A stretch of 64,000 bases of DNA from Cellulosimicrobium cellulans (GCF_024124905.1 NZ_JAMXST010000003.1:62001-126000), one strand, 5' to 3'; shown: positions 27,009-36,698, counted from the stretch's first letter. The notes: generated by a model from the sequence alone, not told the origin. Translations and numbers: made by a program.

Positions 27009-27736
27009 GCGGTCTCCTGCTCGGTGGTGCGGGTCTCGGGTGCTGCGGGGGTCGTGCCCTCGGGGCGCAGCAGCGCGAGGAACTGGTCGAAGAGGGCGAC
27101 CATGTCGACGTTGTCGGGGTCCAGCAGCCACTGGAGCTGCAGGCCGTCCATGACGGCGGAGAAGAGCTGGCCGATCGCCTGCGGGTCGACCTCGGGGCGC
27201 AGCTCGCCGCGCGCGACGGCGTCCTGGAAGCGCGTGTCGTCCTGGTGGCGCAGGGCGCGGTAGCGGTCGCGCACGACGTCGTGGGCCGGGTGCGCGGCGT
27301 CCGTCGCCTCGGCGGCGACCACGACGTGCAGCGAGACGAGACCCGGCGTCTCGGCGTTGCGCCGGACCTGGTCGCGGATGGTCGTCAGGAGGTCGGCGCC
27401 CGCGGCCTCGTCCTCGGTGCGTCGCACGAGGTCGCGCCGGTCGCGCTCCTCGAGCGTCGCCGTCAGGAGGCCCGCCTTGCTGCCGAAGTGGTGCAGGAGC
27501 CCGGCCTCGGAGATGCCGACGCGCGCCGCGATCTCGCGCAGCGAGCTGCCGCGGAAGCCCTGCTCGCCGAACACCTCGACGGCCGTGCGCAGGATCTCGC
27601 GACGGCGCTGCTCGCCCCGGACGATGCGTCGGTCGGGCAGGCCGGCCGCCGTCGTGCCACGCGTCCCGGTCGTCGTCGCCCGGCCCCCCGCCGTCCCCGT
27701 CGTGGCGCCGCCACCTGCGGAGTCGCTCTCGTTCAT
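27005..27736 (-). CDS. TetR-family repressor of the GH94/ABC/GH1 locus
   Basis: 243 residues. A Gly/Thr/Ala-rich tail of about 40 residues precedes the helix-turn-helix (RREILRTAVEVFGEQGFRGS, SLREIAARVGISEAGLLHHF, GSKAGLLTATL). The ligand domain ends with IGQLFSAVMDGLQLQWLLDP. ATG at 27736 follows AAGGAG. It is translationally coupled to the phosphorylase and divergent from the ABC operon; a palindrome lies between. Likely an autoregulator responding to an imported sugar or its phosphate. Confidence 0.88.
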   Translation of the reverse strand: MNESDSAGGGATTGTAGGRATTTGTRGTTAAGLPDRRIVRGEQRRREILRTAVEVFGEQGFRGSSLREIAARVGISEAGLLHHFGSKAGLLTATLEERDRRDLVRRTEDEAAGADLLTTIRDQVRRNAETPGLVSLHVVVAAEATDAAHPAHDVVRDRYRALRHQDDTRFQDAVARGELRPEVDPQAIGQLFSAVMDGLQLQWLLDPDNVDMVALFDQFLALLRPEGTTPAAPETRTTEQETA

Positions 27737-27791
27737 CACCGTCTCCTTCGCCCAGTCTCTCGGCGCCAACGGTACGGCCTGGACGCCCCGG

Positions 27792-27829
27792 TTGAAAATA
27801 CTAACCGAGCGCACGCTAAGGTAGTTTCC
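27792..27829. promoter_or_regulatory. Candidate promoter and TetR operator
   Basis: In the divergent gap, GAAAATAC (27794-27801) and GTAGTTTC (27821-27828) form an imperfect palindrome centred near 27811. TTGAAA at 27792-27797 could be a -35 element for the ABC operon, with a -10-like GCTAAG 17 bp on. The AT-rich patch stands out in this GC-rich DNA. The regulator binding here is inferred. Confidence 0.45.
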
Positions 27830-27878
27830 ACAGCGGCTCACACCAGACGAGCCGACTGCTCGATGAGGAGGATTGCTC

Positions 27879-29168
27879 ATGAAGCTCGGACGCAAGGCGG
27901 TCGCCATCGGCGTCGTCGGACTCCTGGCCCTGACCGCGTGCGGTCGTGCGGACGACGACTCGACGGGTGGCGAGACCGACGCCGGGTCCACCACGACGGT
28001 GGACGACGCGCCCGCGAAGGGTGACATCACGATCTGGGCGATGGGTGAGGAGGGCGAGAAGCTGCCCGACTTCGTCCAGGGCTTCACGGACGAGAACCCC
28101 GACGCGAACGTCGAGGTCACCACGATCCCGTGGGCCGACGTCATGACGAAGTTCCAGACCGCCGTCGCCGCGGGCACCGTGCCCGACGCGATCATGATCG
28201 GCTCGTCCTTCATGCCGACGATGGTCGCCACCGGCGGCCTCGCGCCCGTCCCGGACGGCCTCGTCGACAGCGCGGACTTCGTCGAGGGCGCTGCCGCCTC
28301 CACCGTCGCCGACGGCGTCGAGTACGGCGTGCCGTGGTACGTCGAGACCCGCGTCCTGTACTACCGCTCCGACCTGGCCAAGGCGGCCGGGGTCGAGGCG
28401 CCCACGACGTGGGAGGAGCTCACGTCGTTCGCCGAGGCGATGCAGGCCAACGGCTCGACCTACGGCCTCCAGCTCCCCATGGGCGACGCCGAGGACTCCA
28501 CGCAGGTCATCCTGCCGTTCTACTCGCAGGCCGGCGGCTCGGTCCTCAACGAGGCCGGCGACGCGTTCGACCTCGACAACCAGGCGATGGTCGACGCGCT
28601 CGACTACTACGCGTCGTTCTTCACCGAGGGCCTGTCCCCGCTGTCCGGCTACGGCGACTCGCAGAACAGCGCGTTCGTCGACGGCTCGGACCCGGCGTTC
28701 ATCTCCGGCCCGTGGATGGTCAACGTGCTCGCCGACCTCCAGGGCGAGGACTGGGTCGAGCAGAACGTCGCGACCGTCCCGGTGCCCGCGGGCTCCGCGA
28801 ACAACGACTCGTACATCGGCGGCGGGCACCTCGGCGTCTTCGCCGAGGCCAAGAACCCCGACGGCGCGTGGAAGCTCGTGCGCTGGCTCGCCCAGCCCGA
28901 GACGCAGCAGGCCTGGTTCGACGCGACGAGCGACCTTCCCGCCCTCACCACCGCGTGGGACTACGAGCCCCTGACGTCCAACCCCCGCACGCAGGTGCTC
29001 CAGGAGCAGCTCGAGAACACGATCGCCCCGCCGACCGTGCCGAGCTGGGACGAGCTCTCCGCGACGATCGAGACCGAGGCCGAGAAGGTCGCGAACGGTC
29101 AGGTCACGTCCGAGGACGCCGCCAAGGCGATCCAGGCCAAGGCCGACACGCTCGGGCTCGGCTGGTAA
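27879..29168 (+). CDS. ABC sugar importer, substrate-binding lipoprotein
   Basis: 429 residues; lipobox LLALTAC at residues 17-23. A family 1 extracellular solute-binding protein: DITIWAMGEEGEKLPDFVQG, VTTIPWADVMTKFQTAVAAG, VPWYVETRVLYYRSDLAKAA and GPWMVNVLADLQGEDWV. ATG at 27879 follows AGGAGG. First gene of SBP-permease-permease-GH1. No ATPase gene is present, so a shared MsiK-type ATPase is probably used, as is usual in actinobacteria. Confidence 0.93.
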   Translation: MKLGRKAVAIGVVGLLALTACGRADDDSTGGETDAGSTTTVDDAPAKGDITIWAMGEEGEKLPDFVQGFTDENPDANVEVTTIPWADVMTKFQTAVAAGTVPDAIMIGSSFMPTMVATGGLAPVPDGLVDSADFVEGAAASTVADGVEYGVPWYVETRVLYYRSDLAKAAGVEAPTTWEELTSFAEAMQANGSTYGLQLPMGDAEDSTQVILPFYSQAGGSVLNEAGDAFDLDNQAMVDALDYYASFFTEGLSPLSGYGDSQNSAFVDGSDPAFISGPWMVNVLADLQGEDWVEQNVATVPVPAGSANNDSYIGGGHLGVFAEAKNPDGAWKLVRWLAQPETQQAWFDATSDLPALTTAWDYEPLTSNPRTQVLQEQLENTIAPPTVPSWDELSATIETEAEKVANGQVTSEDAAKAIQAKADTLGLGW

Positions 29169-29183
29169 CAGGACCCGTCGGTC

Positions 29184-30107
29184 ATGACCACCACCACCGA
29201 GGGACGGCGCCGGCGCACGGCCGGCGCCGTCCACCGGCGACGGCAAGCGCTCGTCGCCTGGCTGTTCGCGCTCCCGTTCGTCGCGGTCTTCACGGTCTTC
29301 ATGCTGGGGCCGCTGCTCGCGTCGTTCGGGATGTCGTTCTCGGACCTCACGATCCGTGACATCAAGACGCCGTTCGCGGTGAACTTCGTCGGGCTCGAGA
29401 ACTTCACCGGCGTCTTCCAGGACGAGCTCTTCCGCAAGGCGCTGCTCAACACCTTCTACTTCGTCCTCGTCGGCATCCCGCTGACGATGGTGCTCGGCCT
29501 CGCCCTGGCCGTGGCCCTCAACTCGGGCATCGAGAAGTTCCGCAGCGTCTTCCGCGTCGGCTACTACACGCCCGTCGTGACGTCGATCGTCGCGGTGGCC
29601 GTCGTGTGGCGGTTCATCCTCCAGGACTCCGGCCTCGTCAACACCGTGCTCGGCTGGGTCGGGATCGACGGTCCCGACTGGCTCAACGACAGCACCTGGG
29701 CCATGCCGTCGATCATCCTCATGGCCGCCTGGCGCAACATGGGCACGCTCATGATCATCTTCCTCGCCGGGCTCCAGGCGATCCCGCGCGACGTCTACGA
29801 GGCCGCCGAGGTCGACGGCGCCGGCTCGTGGCGCCGGTTCCGCTCCATCACGGTCCCGCTCATGCGCCCCACCCTGCTGCTCGGCGCGGTGCTGCTGTCC
29901 GTCGGCTTCCTCCAGGTGTTCGAGGAGCCGTTCGTCATGACCAAGGGCGGCCCGGTCAACTCCACGCTGACCATCAGCTACTACGTCTACAACCAGTTCG
30001 GCTACGGCAACTACGCGTTCGCCTCCGCGGCCGCGTACGTCCTGTTCGCGCTGATCGCCGCGCTCGCCGCCGTCCAGTTCCGCCTGCTGCGGTCGAAGGA
30101 GGATTGA
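29184..30107 (+). CDS. ABC sugar importer permease (MalF/UgpA type)
   Basis: 307 residues, six membrane segments. FALPFVAVFTVFMLGPLLAS opens the core, NTFYFVLVGIPLTMVLGLAL lies mid-chain, and the EAA loop reads DVYEAAEVDGAGSWRRFRSI, then TVPLMRPTL, which docks the ATPase. It follows the binding-protein gene by 15 bp and precedes the second permease by 1 bp. Confidence 0.93.
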   Translation: MTTTTEGRRRRTAGAVHRRRQALVAWLFALPFVAVFTVFMLGPLLASFGMSFSDLTIRDIKTPFAVNFVGLENFTGVFQDELFRKALLNTFYFVLVGIPLTMVLGLALAVALNSGIEKFRSVFRVGYYTPVVTSIVAVAVVWRFILQDSGLVNTVLGWVGIDGPDWLNDSTWAMPSIILMAAWRNMGTLMIIFLAGLQAIPRDVYEAAEVDGAGSWRRFRSITVPLMRPTLLLGAVLLSVGFLQVFEEPFVMTKGGPVNSTLTISYYVYNQFGYGNYAFASAAAYVLFALIAALAAVQFRLLRSKED

Positions 30108-30108
30108 C

Positions 30109-31005
30109 ATGACCGTCACGTCCTCGCGGACCACCCCCGCGACGCCCGGGACCGCCGGCACGACCACCCGGCGCCGCCCGCGACGCCCGATCCGGTGGTC
30201 GCGCGGCGCCACGTACACGGCGCTCGTCGTCGGGCTGCTCCTGACCCTCATGCCGTTCATCTGGATGGCGCTCGGCAGCTTCAAGACGCAGGGCGAGCTG
30301 CTCCAGCGCCCCATCACGTGGTGGCCGCAGGACCCCACGCTCGACAACTACGAGCGGTGGCTCTCCCAGCTCAACTACGGGCAGTACTTCACCAACTCGA
30401 TCGTCGTGGCCGTCGCCGTGGTGCTCGGCAACATCGTGTTCTGCTCGATGGTCGGCTACGCCCTGGCGAAGATGAGCTTCCCCGGCAAGCGGGTGCTGTT
30501 CGCCCTCGTCATGCTCACGCTCATGGTCCCGGGCGTCGTCACGCTCGTGCCGATGTTCGTGCTCGTGTCCAACATGGGGCTCGTCAACACCTACCCGGCA
30601 CTCATCCTGCCGTTCCTCGCCGGACCGCTCGGCGTGTTCCTCATGCGGCAGTTCATGCTCGGCATCCCGGACGCGCTCATCGAGGCCGCCCGGATCGACG
30701 GCGCAGGCGAGTTCCGGATCTTCTTCCGTATCGTGCTGCCCCAGTGCGGGCCGCCGCTCGCGACGCTGAGCATCCTCACGTTCCTCGGGTCGTGGAACAA
30801 CTTCCTGTGGCCCCTGGTCGTGGCGCAGACCGAGAACATGTACACCCTCCCGGTCGCGCTCTCGCTGTACTCGGTCGGCTCGAACGGCACCTACTACGGC
30901 CTCCTCATGGCCGGGTCCGTGCTCGTCGTGACGCCGATCCTCATCCTGTTCCTGTTCCTGCAGCGCTACTTCGTGCAGGGCATCGCCATGACCGGCATCA
31001 AGTGA
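30109..31005 (+). CDS. ABC sugar importer permease (MalG/UgpE type)
   Basis: 298 residues, six membrane segments after a basic Thr/Arg-rich N-terminus. TLMPFIWMALGSFKTQGELL and WWPQDPTLDNYERWL are typical of the MalG side. The EAA loop is PDALIEAARIDGAGEFRIFF, then RIVLPQCGPPLATL. It pairs with the preceding permease. Confidence 0.93.
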   Translation: MTVTSSRTTPATPGTAGTTTRRRPRRPIRWSRGATYTALVVGLLLTLMPFIWMALGSFKTQGELLQRPITWWPQDPTLDNYERWLSQLNYGQYFTNSIVVAVAVVLGNIVFCSMVGYALAKMSFPGKRVLFALVMLTLMVPGVVTLVPMFVLVSNMGLVNTYPALILPFLAGPLGVFLMRQFMLGIPDALIEAARIDGAGEFRIFFRIVLPQCGPPLATLSILTFLGSWNNFLWPLVVAQTENMYTLPVALSLYSVGSNGTYYGLLMAGSVLVVTPILILFLFLQRYFVQGIAMTGIK

Positions 31006-31028
31006 CCGGCGACCGACGAGGAGAGCCC

Positions 31029-32198
31029 GTGTCGATCACCTTCCCCGAGAACTTCGTCTGGGGCGCCTCGACGGCGGCCCACCAGATCGAGGGCAACAAC
31101 GTCAACAGCGACTGGTGGGCGCGCGAGGTCGACCCGGCCTCGACCCTCGCCGAGCCGTCGGGCGACGCCGCCGACTCCTACCACCGGTACGCCGACGACA
31201 TCCGGCTGCTGGCCGAGTCCGGGCTCACCTCGTACCGGTTCTCGATCGAGTGGGCGCGCATCGAGCCGGCCGAGGGTCGCTTCTCGCGGGCCGAGCTGGA
31301 CCACTACCGCCGCATGATCGACTGCTGCCTCGAGCACGGGGTCACGCCGCTCGTCACGCTGCACCACTTCACCTCGCCGCGCTGGTTCGCGGAGGACGGC
31401 GGCTGGACCGACCCGCGGTCCGTCGAGCGGTTCGCGCGGTACGTCGAGCACGTGCTGCCGCTGCTCGACCGCGCGTCGCACGTGTTCACCATCAACGAGC
31501 CGAACATCCTCGCGATGATGATCACGGCCGCCAAGGGCACCGAGCAGCTCCAGGCCGGCACGATGCACGCGCCCGACCCGGTCGCGACCGAGCACCTCAT
31601 CGCCGCGCACCGCCGGGCCGTGGAGCTCGTGCGGACCGTCGGGGTGCCCGTCGGGTGGCCCGTCGCGCCGCAGCAGTTCTTCGCCGACCCCGGCGCCGAG
31701 GAGGTCCTGCGCGAGTACGCCTACCCGCGCGAGACCGTCTTCCTCGAGGCCGCGCGCGGCGACGACTTCGTCGCCGTCCAGGCCTACACGCGCACGCGCA
31801 TCACCGTGGACGGGCCGCTGCCCGCCCCCGAGGACTCGGAGAAGACGCTCACCGGGTGGGAGTACTACCCGGCCGCCATCGCGGAGGCCGCGCGCCTCGG
31901 GTACGAGCTCACCGGCCTGCCGGTCCTCGTCTCGGAGAACGGCATCGCGACGGCGGACGACGCGCGCCGCATCGACTACACGCGCGACGCCCTGCGCGCG
32001 CTGCACGCCGAGATGGAGGCGGGCCTCCCGCTGCTCGGCTACCTCCACTGGTCGCTGCTCGACAACTACGAGTGGGGCTCGTACGCCCCGACGTTCGGGC
32101 TCGTCGCGTGGGACCCGGAGACCTTCGAGCGCACGCCCAAGCCCAGCCTCGCCTGGCTCGGCGGCGTCGCCCGCGGCACGGTCTCGCTCGACGACTGA
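31029..32198 (+). CDS. GH1 beta-glucosidase
   Basis: 389 residues. ENFVWGASTAAHQIEGNNVN is the GH1 start signature, TINEPN holds the acid/base Glu, and LPVLVSENGIATADD holds the nucleophile Glu. YLHWSLLDNYEWGSYAPTFG is the conserved C-terminal block. No signal peptide, so it acts on imported oligosaccharides. GTG start after GAGGAG. It is shorter than the common 440-480 residues but has all core motifs. Confidence 0.93.
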   Translation: MSITFPENFVWGASTAAHQIEGNNVNSDWWAREVDPASTLAEPSGDAADSYHRYADDIRLLAESGLTSYRFSIEWARIEPAEGRFSRAELDHYRRMIDCCLEHGVTPLVTLHHFTSPRWFAEDGGWTDPRSVERFARYVEHVLPLLDRASHVFTINEPNILAMMITAAKGTEQLQAGTMHAPDPVATEHLIAAHRRAVELVRTVGVPVGWPVAPQQFFADPGAEEVLREYAYPRETVFLEAARGDDFVAVQAYTRTRITVDGPLPAPEDSEKTLTGWEYYPAAIAEAARLGYELTGLPVLVSENGIATADDARRIDYTRDALRALHAEMEAGLPLLGYLHWSLLDNYEWGSYAPTFGLVAWDPETFERTPKPSLAWLGGVARGTVSLDD

Positions 32199-32242
32199 CG
32201 CGACGCGGCCGGAGCCGCGCGCACCGCACCCTCCTGCAGGTC

Positions 32243-32281
32243 ACGACGCGGGGCGGGGACATCGTCCCCGCCCCGCGTCGT
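32243..32281. terminator. Strong bidirectional hairpin terminator
   Basis: A near-perfect 18-bp stem (ACGACGCGGGGCGGGGAC / GTCCCCGCCCCGCGTCGT) around the loop ATC, placed between the convergent GH1 and transaldolase-like genes. Confidence 0.85.
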
Positions 32282-32298
32282 CGTCCGTCCGGAGGACG

Positions 32299-32946
32299 TC
32301 ACCCCGCCGCGCGGGCGTCCGTCTCGAACTGGGCCGCAGCGGCGACGGTGTCCGGGTTCTCCAGGAGCGCCGCGCAGAGCGCGGTGGACAGCGTGAAGTC
32401 CTCGATCCCGCGGGCCGCGAGCGCCGCGACCTGGGTCGTGTCGCGCAGGCTCGCGGCGAGCACGCGGCACCCCTGGCCCGACGCGAGCAACGTCGCGTGG
32501 AGGTCGACCGTCTGCTCGACGCCGTCGAGGCCCAGGTCGCTCATCCGCCCGACGTAGGGCGCGATCCAGCCCGCACCGGCCGCGTCCGCGAGGAGCGCCT
32601 GGGACGCGTGGTAGACCGCCGTGACGAGCACGGGCACCCCCTCGCGCGTCAGCCGGCGAGAGACGGCGAGGCCGTCGCGGGTCGCGGGCAGCTTGACGAC
32701 GACGTCCGGGCCGAGGCCGACGAGCTCCCGGCCGTGCGCCTCCAGCGCCGCCTCGTCCGGGCCGACGGCCTGGAGGAACACCGTCCCCGCGCCGGCCGCG
32801 CGCGCCCACCGGTGGACGTCGGGGGCGTCGTCGACGGTGAGGCCCGCCCGGCGCAGGATCGTCGGGTTCGTGGTGACGCCGGCGAACAGTCCGGTCGCGA
32901 GGAGCCGCTCGACCTGGTCGCGGTCGGCGGAGTCGATGTACAGCAT
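32299..32946 (-). CDS. Transaldolase/fructose-6-phosphate aldolase-like protein
   Basis: 215 residues, the size of small FSA/TalC-type transaldolases. MLYIDSADRDQVERLLATGL, FAGVTTNPTILRRAG and VVVKLPATRDGLAVSRRL (the Lys is the Schiff-base residue), then PYVGRMSDLGLDG. These enzymes cleave or form ketose phosphates through dihydroxyacetone units. Last gene of the minus-strand sugar operon, 21 bp after the kinase gene. Whether it acts as aldolase or transaldolase cannot be told. Confidence 0.88.
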   Translation of the reverse strand: MLYIDSADRDQVERLLATGLFAGVTTNPTILRRAGLTVDDAPDVHRWARAAGAGTVFLQAVGPDEAALEAHGRELVGLGPDVVVKLPATRDGLAVSRRLTREGVPVLVTAVYHASQALLADAAGAGWIAPYVGRMSDLGLDGVEQTVDLHATLLASGQGCRVLAASLRDTTQVAALAARGIEDFTLSTALCAALLENPDTVAAAAQFETDARAAG

Positions 32947-32967
32947 GCGTTCTCCCTGGTGGTGCGG

Positions 32968-34443
32968 TCAGGCCGCGGGCGGCCGGGGCCGGTCCGCGAC
33001 CGTGGCGAGCAGGTCGTAGTAGGGGGCGTCGATCGTCGCGGGCACGTCGCGGGGCGGGACGACGTCGAGCACCTCGGGCGCCCACGACGCGGCGACTCCC
33101 GCCACGGTGGTGCCCTCGAGGACGGCGACGGCCTGGACGCACGCCCCGCGCGCCGTCGCCTCGGGAGCCGCACGCCGCACGACGGGGCGGCCGAGGGCGT
33201 CGGCGAGGACCTGCCGGTACGCGAGCGACCGGGCGCCGCCGCCGTTGACGACGACCTCCCCGCTCGTGTCGACGCCCACCCGCTCGAGCGCGCGGGCCGC
33301 CCCGACCAGGCCGGCGACGACACCCTCGAACGCGGCCAGCGCGAGGTCCTCCCGCGAGGTCTCTCCGGTGATCCCGCCGAGCACGCCGGTCGCGCCCGGT
33401 CGCCGCGGGGTGCGCTCGCCGTCGAGGTAGGCGACGAGCGTCGGCCGCTCTCCCCGGACGGGGGCGGCGAGCGCGAGGCGTTCGAGGGTCGCGTGGTCGA
33501 CGTCGAGGAGCCGCGCGAAGGTGTCGGTGACCTTGGCGGCGTTGAGCGTGCACGCGAGCGGCAGATACCCGCCGGTCGCGTCGCACACGGAGTCGACCGT
33601 GCCGAGGGGGTCGACGACGGACGTGCGGCGCGGGCTGAGGACGACGCCGGACGTGCCGAGCGAGACCCCGAGGTCGCCCTCGACGAGGCCGAGCCCGACG
33701 GCGGCGAGGTGCTGGTCTCCCCCGCCCGGACCGACGACGACGCCCGGCCGGAGCCCGAGCTCGGCGGCGACGTCCGGCCGCACGGTCCCGGCCGGGGTGT
33801 CGGGACCGAGGACGGTCGGGAGGACGTCCTCCCAGCCGACGTCCGGCGAGACGAAGCGGTCCAGGAGCTCGGGCCGCCAGACGCCGCGGTGGACGTCGAG
33901 GTAGCCGGTCCCGGCGGCGTCGGACCGGTCGGTGACCGTCGACCCGGTGAGCCGGTAGGTGAGGTAGTCGTGCGGCACGAGGACGTGCGCGACGCGCTCG
34001 AGGAGCGCGGGGTCGGTCTCCGCCACGTGCGCGAGCTTCATGATGGTCAGGGCGGACGACGGCGCCATGCCGACGTCCTCCATCCACCGTCCGAGCCCGT
34101 ACTCGTGGGCGACCCGCGCGGCCGCCGGGCCCGCCGTCGTGTCGTTCCACAGGGGCGCGGGGGCCAGCGGCTCGCCGCTCCGGTCCAGCAGCACGAGCCC
34201 GTGGCACTGGGCGCCGACGGCGAGCGCGACGACCTGCGCCGGGTCGGCGTCGGCGTCGCGCAGGGCGCCCGAGAACGCCGCCCGGAACGCGGCCCACCAG
34301 TCCCGCGGGTCCTGCCGGCTGACCGGAGGCGCGGTGCGGGGATGGGGGGCCGACGCGGTCCCGACGAGCGCGCCGTCGTCCCGGCGACGCAGCTCGACGG
34401 TGCAGGACTGGGTCGAGGAGTCGACCCCTGCGACAAGGTCCAT
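32968..34443 (-). CDS. FGGY-family sugar kinase (xylulokinase-like)
   Basis: 491 residues. N-terminal phosphate loop GVDSSTQSCTVELRRRDDGA, substrate-loop GAQCHGLVLLDRSGEPLAPA with PLWNDTTAG (xylulokinase-like), and DYLTYRLTGSTVTDRSDAAG. ATP-site motifs GPGGGDQHLAAVG, VSLGTSGVV and VVNGGGARSLAYRQVLAD. The substrate is probably a ketose or polyol. ATG at 34443 is 2 bp from the SIS gene's stop. Confidence 0.9.
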   Translation of the reverse strand: MDLVAGVDSSTQSCTVELRRRDDGALVGTASAPHPRTAPPVSRQDPRDWWAAFRAAFSGALRDADADPAQVVALAVGAQCHGLVLLDRSGEPLAPAPLWNDTTAGPAAARVAHEYGLGRWMEDVGMAPSSALTIMKLAHVAETDPALLERVAHVLVPHDYLTYRLTGSTVTDRSDAAGTGYLDVHRGVWRPELLDRFVSPDVGWEDVLPTVLGPDTPAGTVRPDVAAELGLRPGVVVGPGGGDQHLAAVGLGLVEGDLGVSLGTSGVVLSPRRTSVVDPLGTVDSVCDATGGYLPLACTLNAAKVTDTFARLLDVDHATLERLALAAPVRGERPTLVAYLDGERTPRRPGATGVLGGITGETSREDLALAAFEGVVAGLVGAARALERVGVDTSGEVVVNGGGARSLAYRQVLADALGRPVVRRAAPEATARGACVQAVAVLEGTTVAGVAASWAPEVLDVVPPRDVPATIDAPYYDLLATVADRPRPPAA

Positions 34444-34445
34444 GG

Positions 34446-35105
34446 CTACTTCCAGTAGGGCTCGAGGGGCGGCAGCTCCTGGGGCGCCTCGTCGATCTTG
34501 CCGACGGCCCCCGACGGGTGCGAGTGCAGGACGTTCGCCCACGAGTACCCGCGCATCCGCATGAGGACCACGGCGAGCGCGTCGCCCCACGCTGCCGTCA
34601 CGAGGGTAGATCCCATCGCGATGACCTCGCCGGGGTCGATCCCCGGGATCATCGTCAGCTCGACCACGACGTCCGCGTTCCGCGCGAGGCGCGAGGTGGC
34701 GTCCGCCGTCACCGCGACGACCGTGTCGACGCCGCGCTCCTTGGCGCGCACGACGAGGTCGTTGATCTCGTCGCTCCCGCCCCCGCGGGAGATCGCGACG
34801 AGGATGTCGCCCGGGGCCATCGCGCCCATCGTGCCGTGCAGCGCGTCCGCGCCCGAGATGAACACCGACGGGGTGCCGGACACGGAGAGCAGGTGCGCCA
34901 TGCGGCGCGCCACCGCGCCGGACGTGCCGGCCCCGGTGACGAAGACCTTGCCCGTGCACTCGTACACCCGCTGGACCACGTCCAGGAACACGTCGCCCAG
35001 GTCGGTCACGCTCGCGGCGACCCCCTGCGCCTCGTGCGCGACGACCGCCCGGGCGGTCTCGAGCACGGCGGCACGGCGGCGCGTCGTGGTGTCGGGGATG
35101 GTCAT
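34446..35105 (-). CDS. SIS-domain sugar-phosphate isomerase
   Basis: 219 residues, a single SIS domain: VFVTGAGTSGAVARRMAHLL, GTPSVFISGADALHGTMGAM, DILVAISRGGGSDEINDLVV and MIPGIDPGEVIAMGSTLVTA. It resembles KpsF/GutQ arabinose-5-phosphate isomerases without CBS domains, and also 6-phospho-3-hexuloisomerases. ATG after GAGGAG. Its place between transporter and kinase genes suggests aldose/ketose-phosphate isomerisation of the imported sugar. Confidence 0.85.
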   Translation of the reverse strand: MTIPDTTTRRRAAVLETARAVVAHEAQGVAASVTDLGDVFLDVVQRVYECTGKVFVTGAGTSGAVARRMAHLLSVSGTPSVFISGADALHGTMGAMAPGDILVAISRGGGSDEINDLVVRAKERGVDTVVAVTADATSRLARNADVVVELTMIPGIDPGEVIAMGSTLVTAAWGDALAVVLMRMRGYSWANVLHSHPSGAVGKIDEAPQELPPLEPYWK

Positions 35106-35137
35106 GGGTACTCCTCGTCCAGGGGTTCTCGGTGAGG

Positions 35138-36697
35138 TCACGCGGCGCTCCAGGCCGCGTGCCGCAGGTCCACGGAGGACAGGTCGCCGGCCGCGACGAC
35201 GTCGCCGTCGCACCGGCCCTCCGTGAGGGTGACGACGTCGTCCGCGAGCTCGAGGATCTCCTCCTCCTCGCTGGACACGACGACGACCGTGAGCCCGTCG
35301 TCGTGGGCCAGCGAGCGCAGGAGCCGGTGGATCTCGGTCTTGACGCCGATGTCGACGCCCTTGGTCGGCTCATCGAGCAGCAGCACGCGCGGTGCCTGCG
35401 CCAGGACGCGGGCGAGCAGCACCTTCTGCTGGTTGCCGCCCGACAGGCGCTCGACGGGGCCCTCGCGGTCCCCGCGCACCTGCATGCGGTCCATGAGCGC
35501 CGCCGCCTCGCGGCGCATGCGCCGCTTGTCGAGCAGGCCGAGCCGGCGGTACCGGTCGAGGACGGGGAGGACGACGTTCGTCGTCGCGTCCAGCCCTCCG
35601 ACGATGCCGTCGACCTTGCGCTCCTCGGTCAGGTAGACGAGCCCGCGCCGCTGGGCCTCGGCGGGGGCCGCGGGCCGGTACGGCGCGCCGTCGAGCTCGA
35701 TGCTCCCGCCCAGGACCTTGTCGAGGCCGACGAGCGTGCGCAGCAGCTCGGTGCGGCCGGCGCCGATGAGCCCGTAGACCCCCAGCACCCGGCCGGGGTG
35801 GGCCGTGAGGCTGACGTCGGCGAGCGTGGGCGTGCGCAGGTTCCGCACCACGAGGGACGGGCGCGCGCCCGCGTCGAGCGGGACGACGTCGGTGCGGTGC
35901 GCCGGCTCGGTGACCCCGCCCGTGGAGGCGGTCGCCTCGTCCCCGGCGATCGCGTGCACGACCGCCTGGCGGTCGACCGTGCCGGCCGGACCCGCGATGC
36001 GGACCTCGCCGTCGACGAGCGCGACGACGTGGTCGGCGACCGCGTACAGCTCGTCGAGCTTGTGGTCGACGAGCAGGATCCCGAGGCCCTCGGTGCGGGC
36101 CAGGTCGCGCACGGTCTCGAGGAACCGCTCGACCTGCCCGCCCTCGAGGCTCGTCGTCGGCTCGTCGAGCAGCAGGTAGCGCGCGTCGCGCGCCACGGCC
36201 ACCGCGATCTCGAGGAGCTGGCGGGTCGCGACGGGGTAGGCGCCCAGCTTGCGGTCGACGTCCACCGCGAGACCGAACCGGTCCGCGAGCGCGCGCGACT
36301 GCTCGCGCATGGTGCGGCGGTCGAGCGCCCCGCCGCGCGTCAGCTCACGGCCGAGGAACACGTTCTGCGTGACCGTGAGGTTCGGCAGGAGCGACAGCTC
36401 CTGGTAGACGGTCGAGATCCCGGCGTCGAGCGCGGCGGTCGGGGAGCCCTGGGGCAGCTCGTGGCCGTCCACGGTCACCGTGCCCTCGTCGGCGGGGTGC
36501 GCCCCGGCGAGCACGCGGAGCAGCGTCGACTTGCCGGCGCCGTTGTGCCCGACGAGCCCGGTGACCGTGCCCGCCGCGAGCGTCAGGTCGATGCCCTTGA
36601 GCACCCGCACGTGCGAGAAGCTCTTGACGATCCCGCTGGCCCGCAGGGCGCCACCCTCGGCGGCGCCCCGCGGGACCGACGTCGTGACGTCGGTCAT
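35138..36697 (-). CDS. Ribose-type ABC importer, double ATPase (RbsA/MglA-like)
   Basis: 519 residues with two ABC domains. The first has GLVGHNGAGKSTLLRVLAGA (Walker A), a weak signature region (YPVATRQLLEIAVAVARDA) and LLLDEPTTSL. The second has GLIGAGRTELLRTLVG, the degenerate Walker A usual for this family, a full signature LSGGNQQKVLLARVLAQAPR and LLLDEPTKGVDIGVK. One base separates it from the binding-protein gene upstream. Confidence 0.93.
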   Translation of the reverse strand: MTDVTTSVPRGAAEGGALRASGIVKSFSHVRVLKGIDLTLAAGTVTGLVGHNGAGKSTLLRVLAGAHPADEGTVTVDGHELPQGSPTAALDAGISTVYQELSLLPNLTVTQNVFLGRELTRGGALDRRTMREQSRALADRFGLAVDVDRKLGAYPVATRQLLEIAVAVARDARYLLLDEPTTSLEGGQVERFLETVRDLARTEGLGILLVDHKLDELYAVADHVVALVDGEVRIAGPAGTVDRQAVVHAIAGDEATASTGGVTEPAHRTDVVPLDAGARPSLVVRNLRTPTLADVSLTAHPGRVLGVYGLIGAGRTELLRTLVGLDKVLGGSIELDGAPYRPAAPAEAQRRGLVYLTEERKVDGIVGGLDATTNVVLPVLDRYRRLGLLDKRRMRREAAALMDRMQVRGDREGPVERLSGGNQQKVLLARVLAQAPRVLLLDEPTKGVDIGVKTEIHRLLRSLAHDDGLTVVVVSSEEEEILELADDVVTLTEGRCDGDVVAAGDLSSVDLRHAAWSAA

Positions 36698-36698
36698 G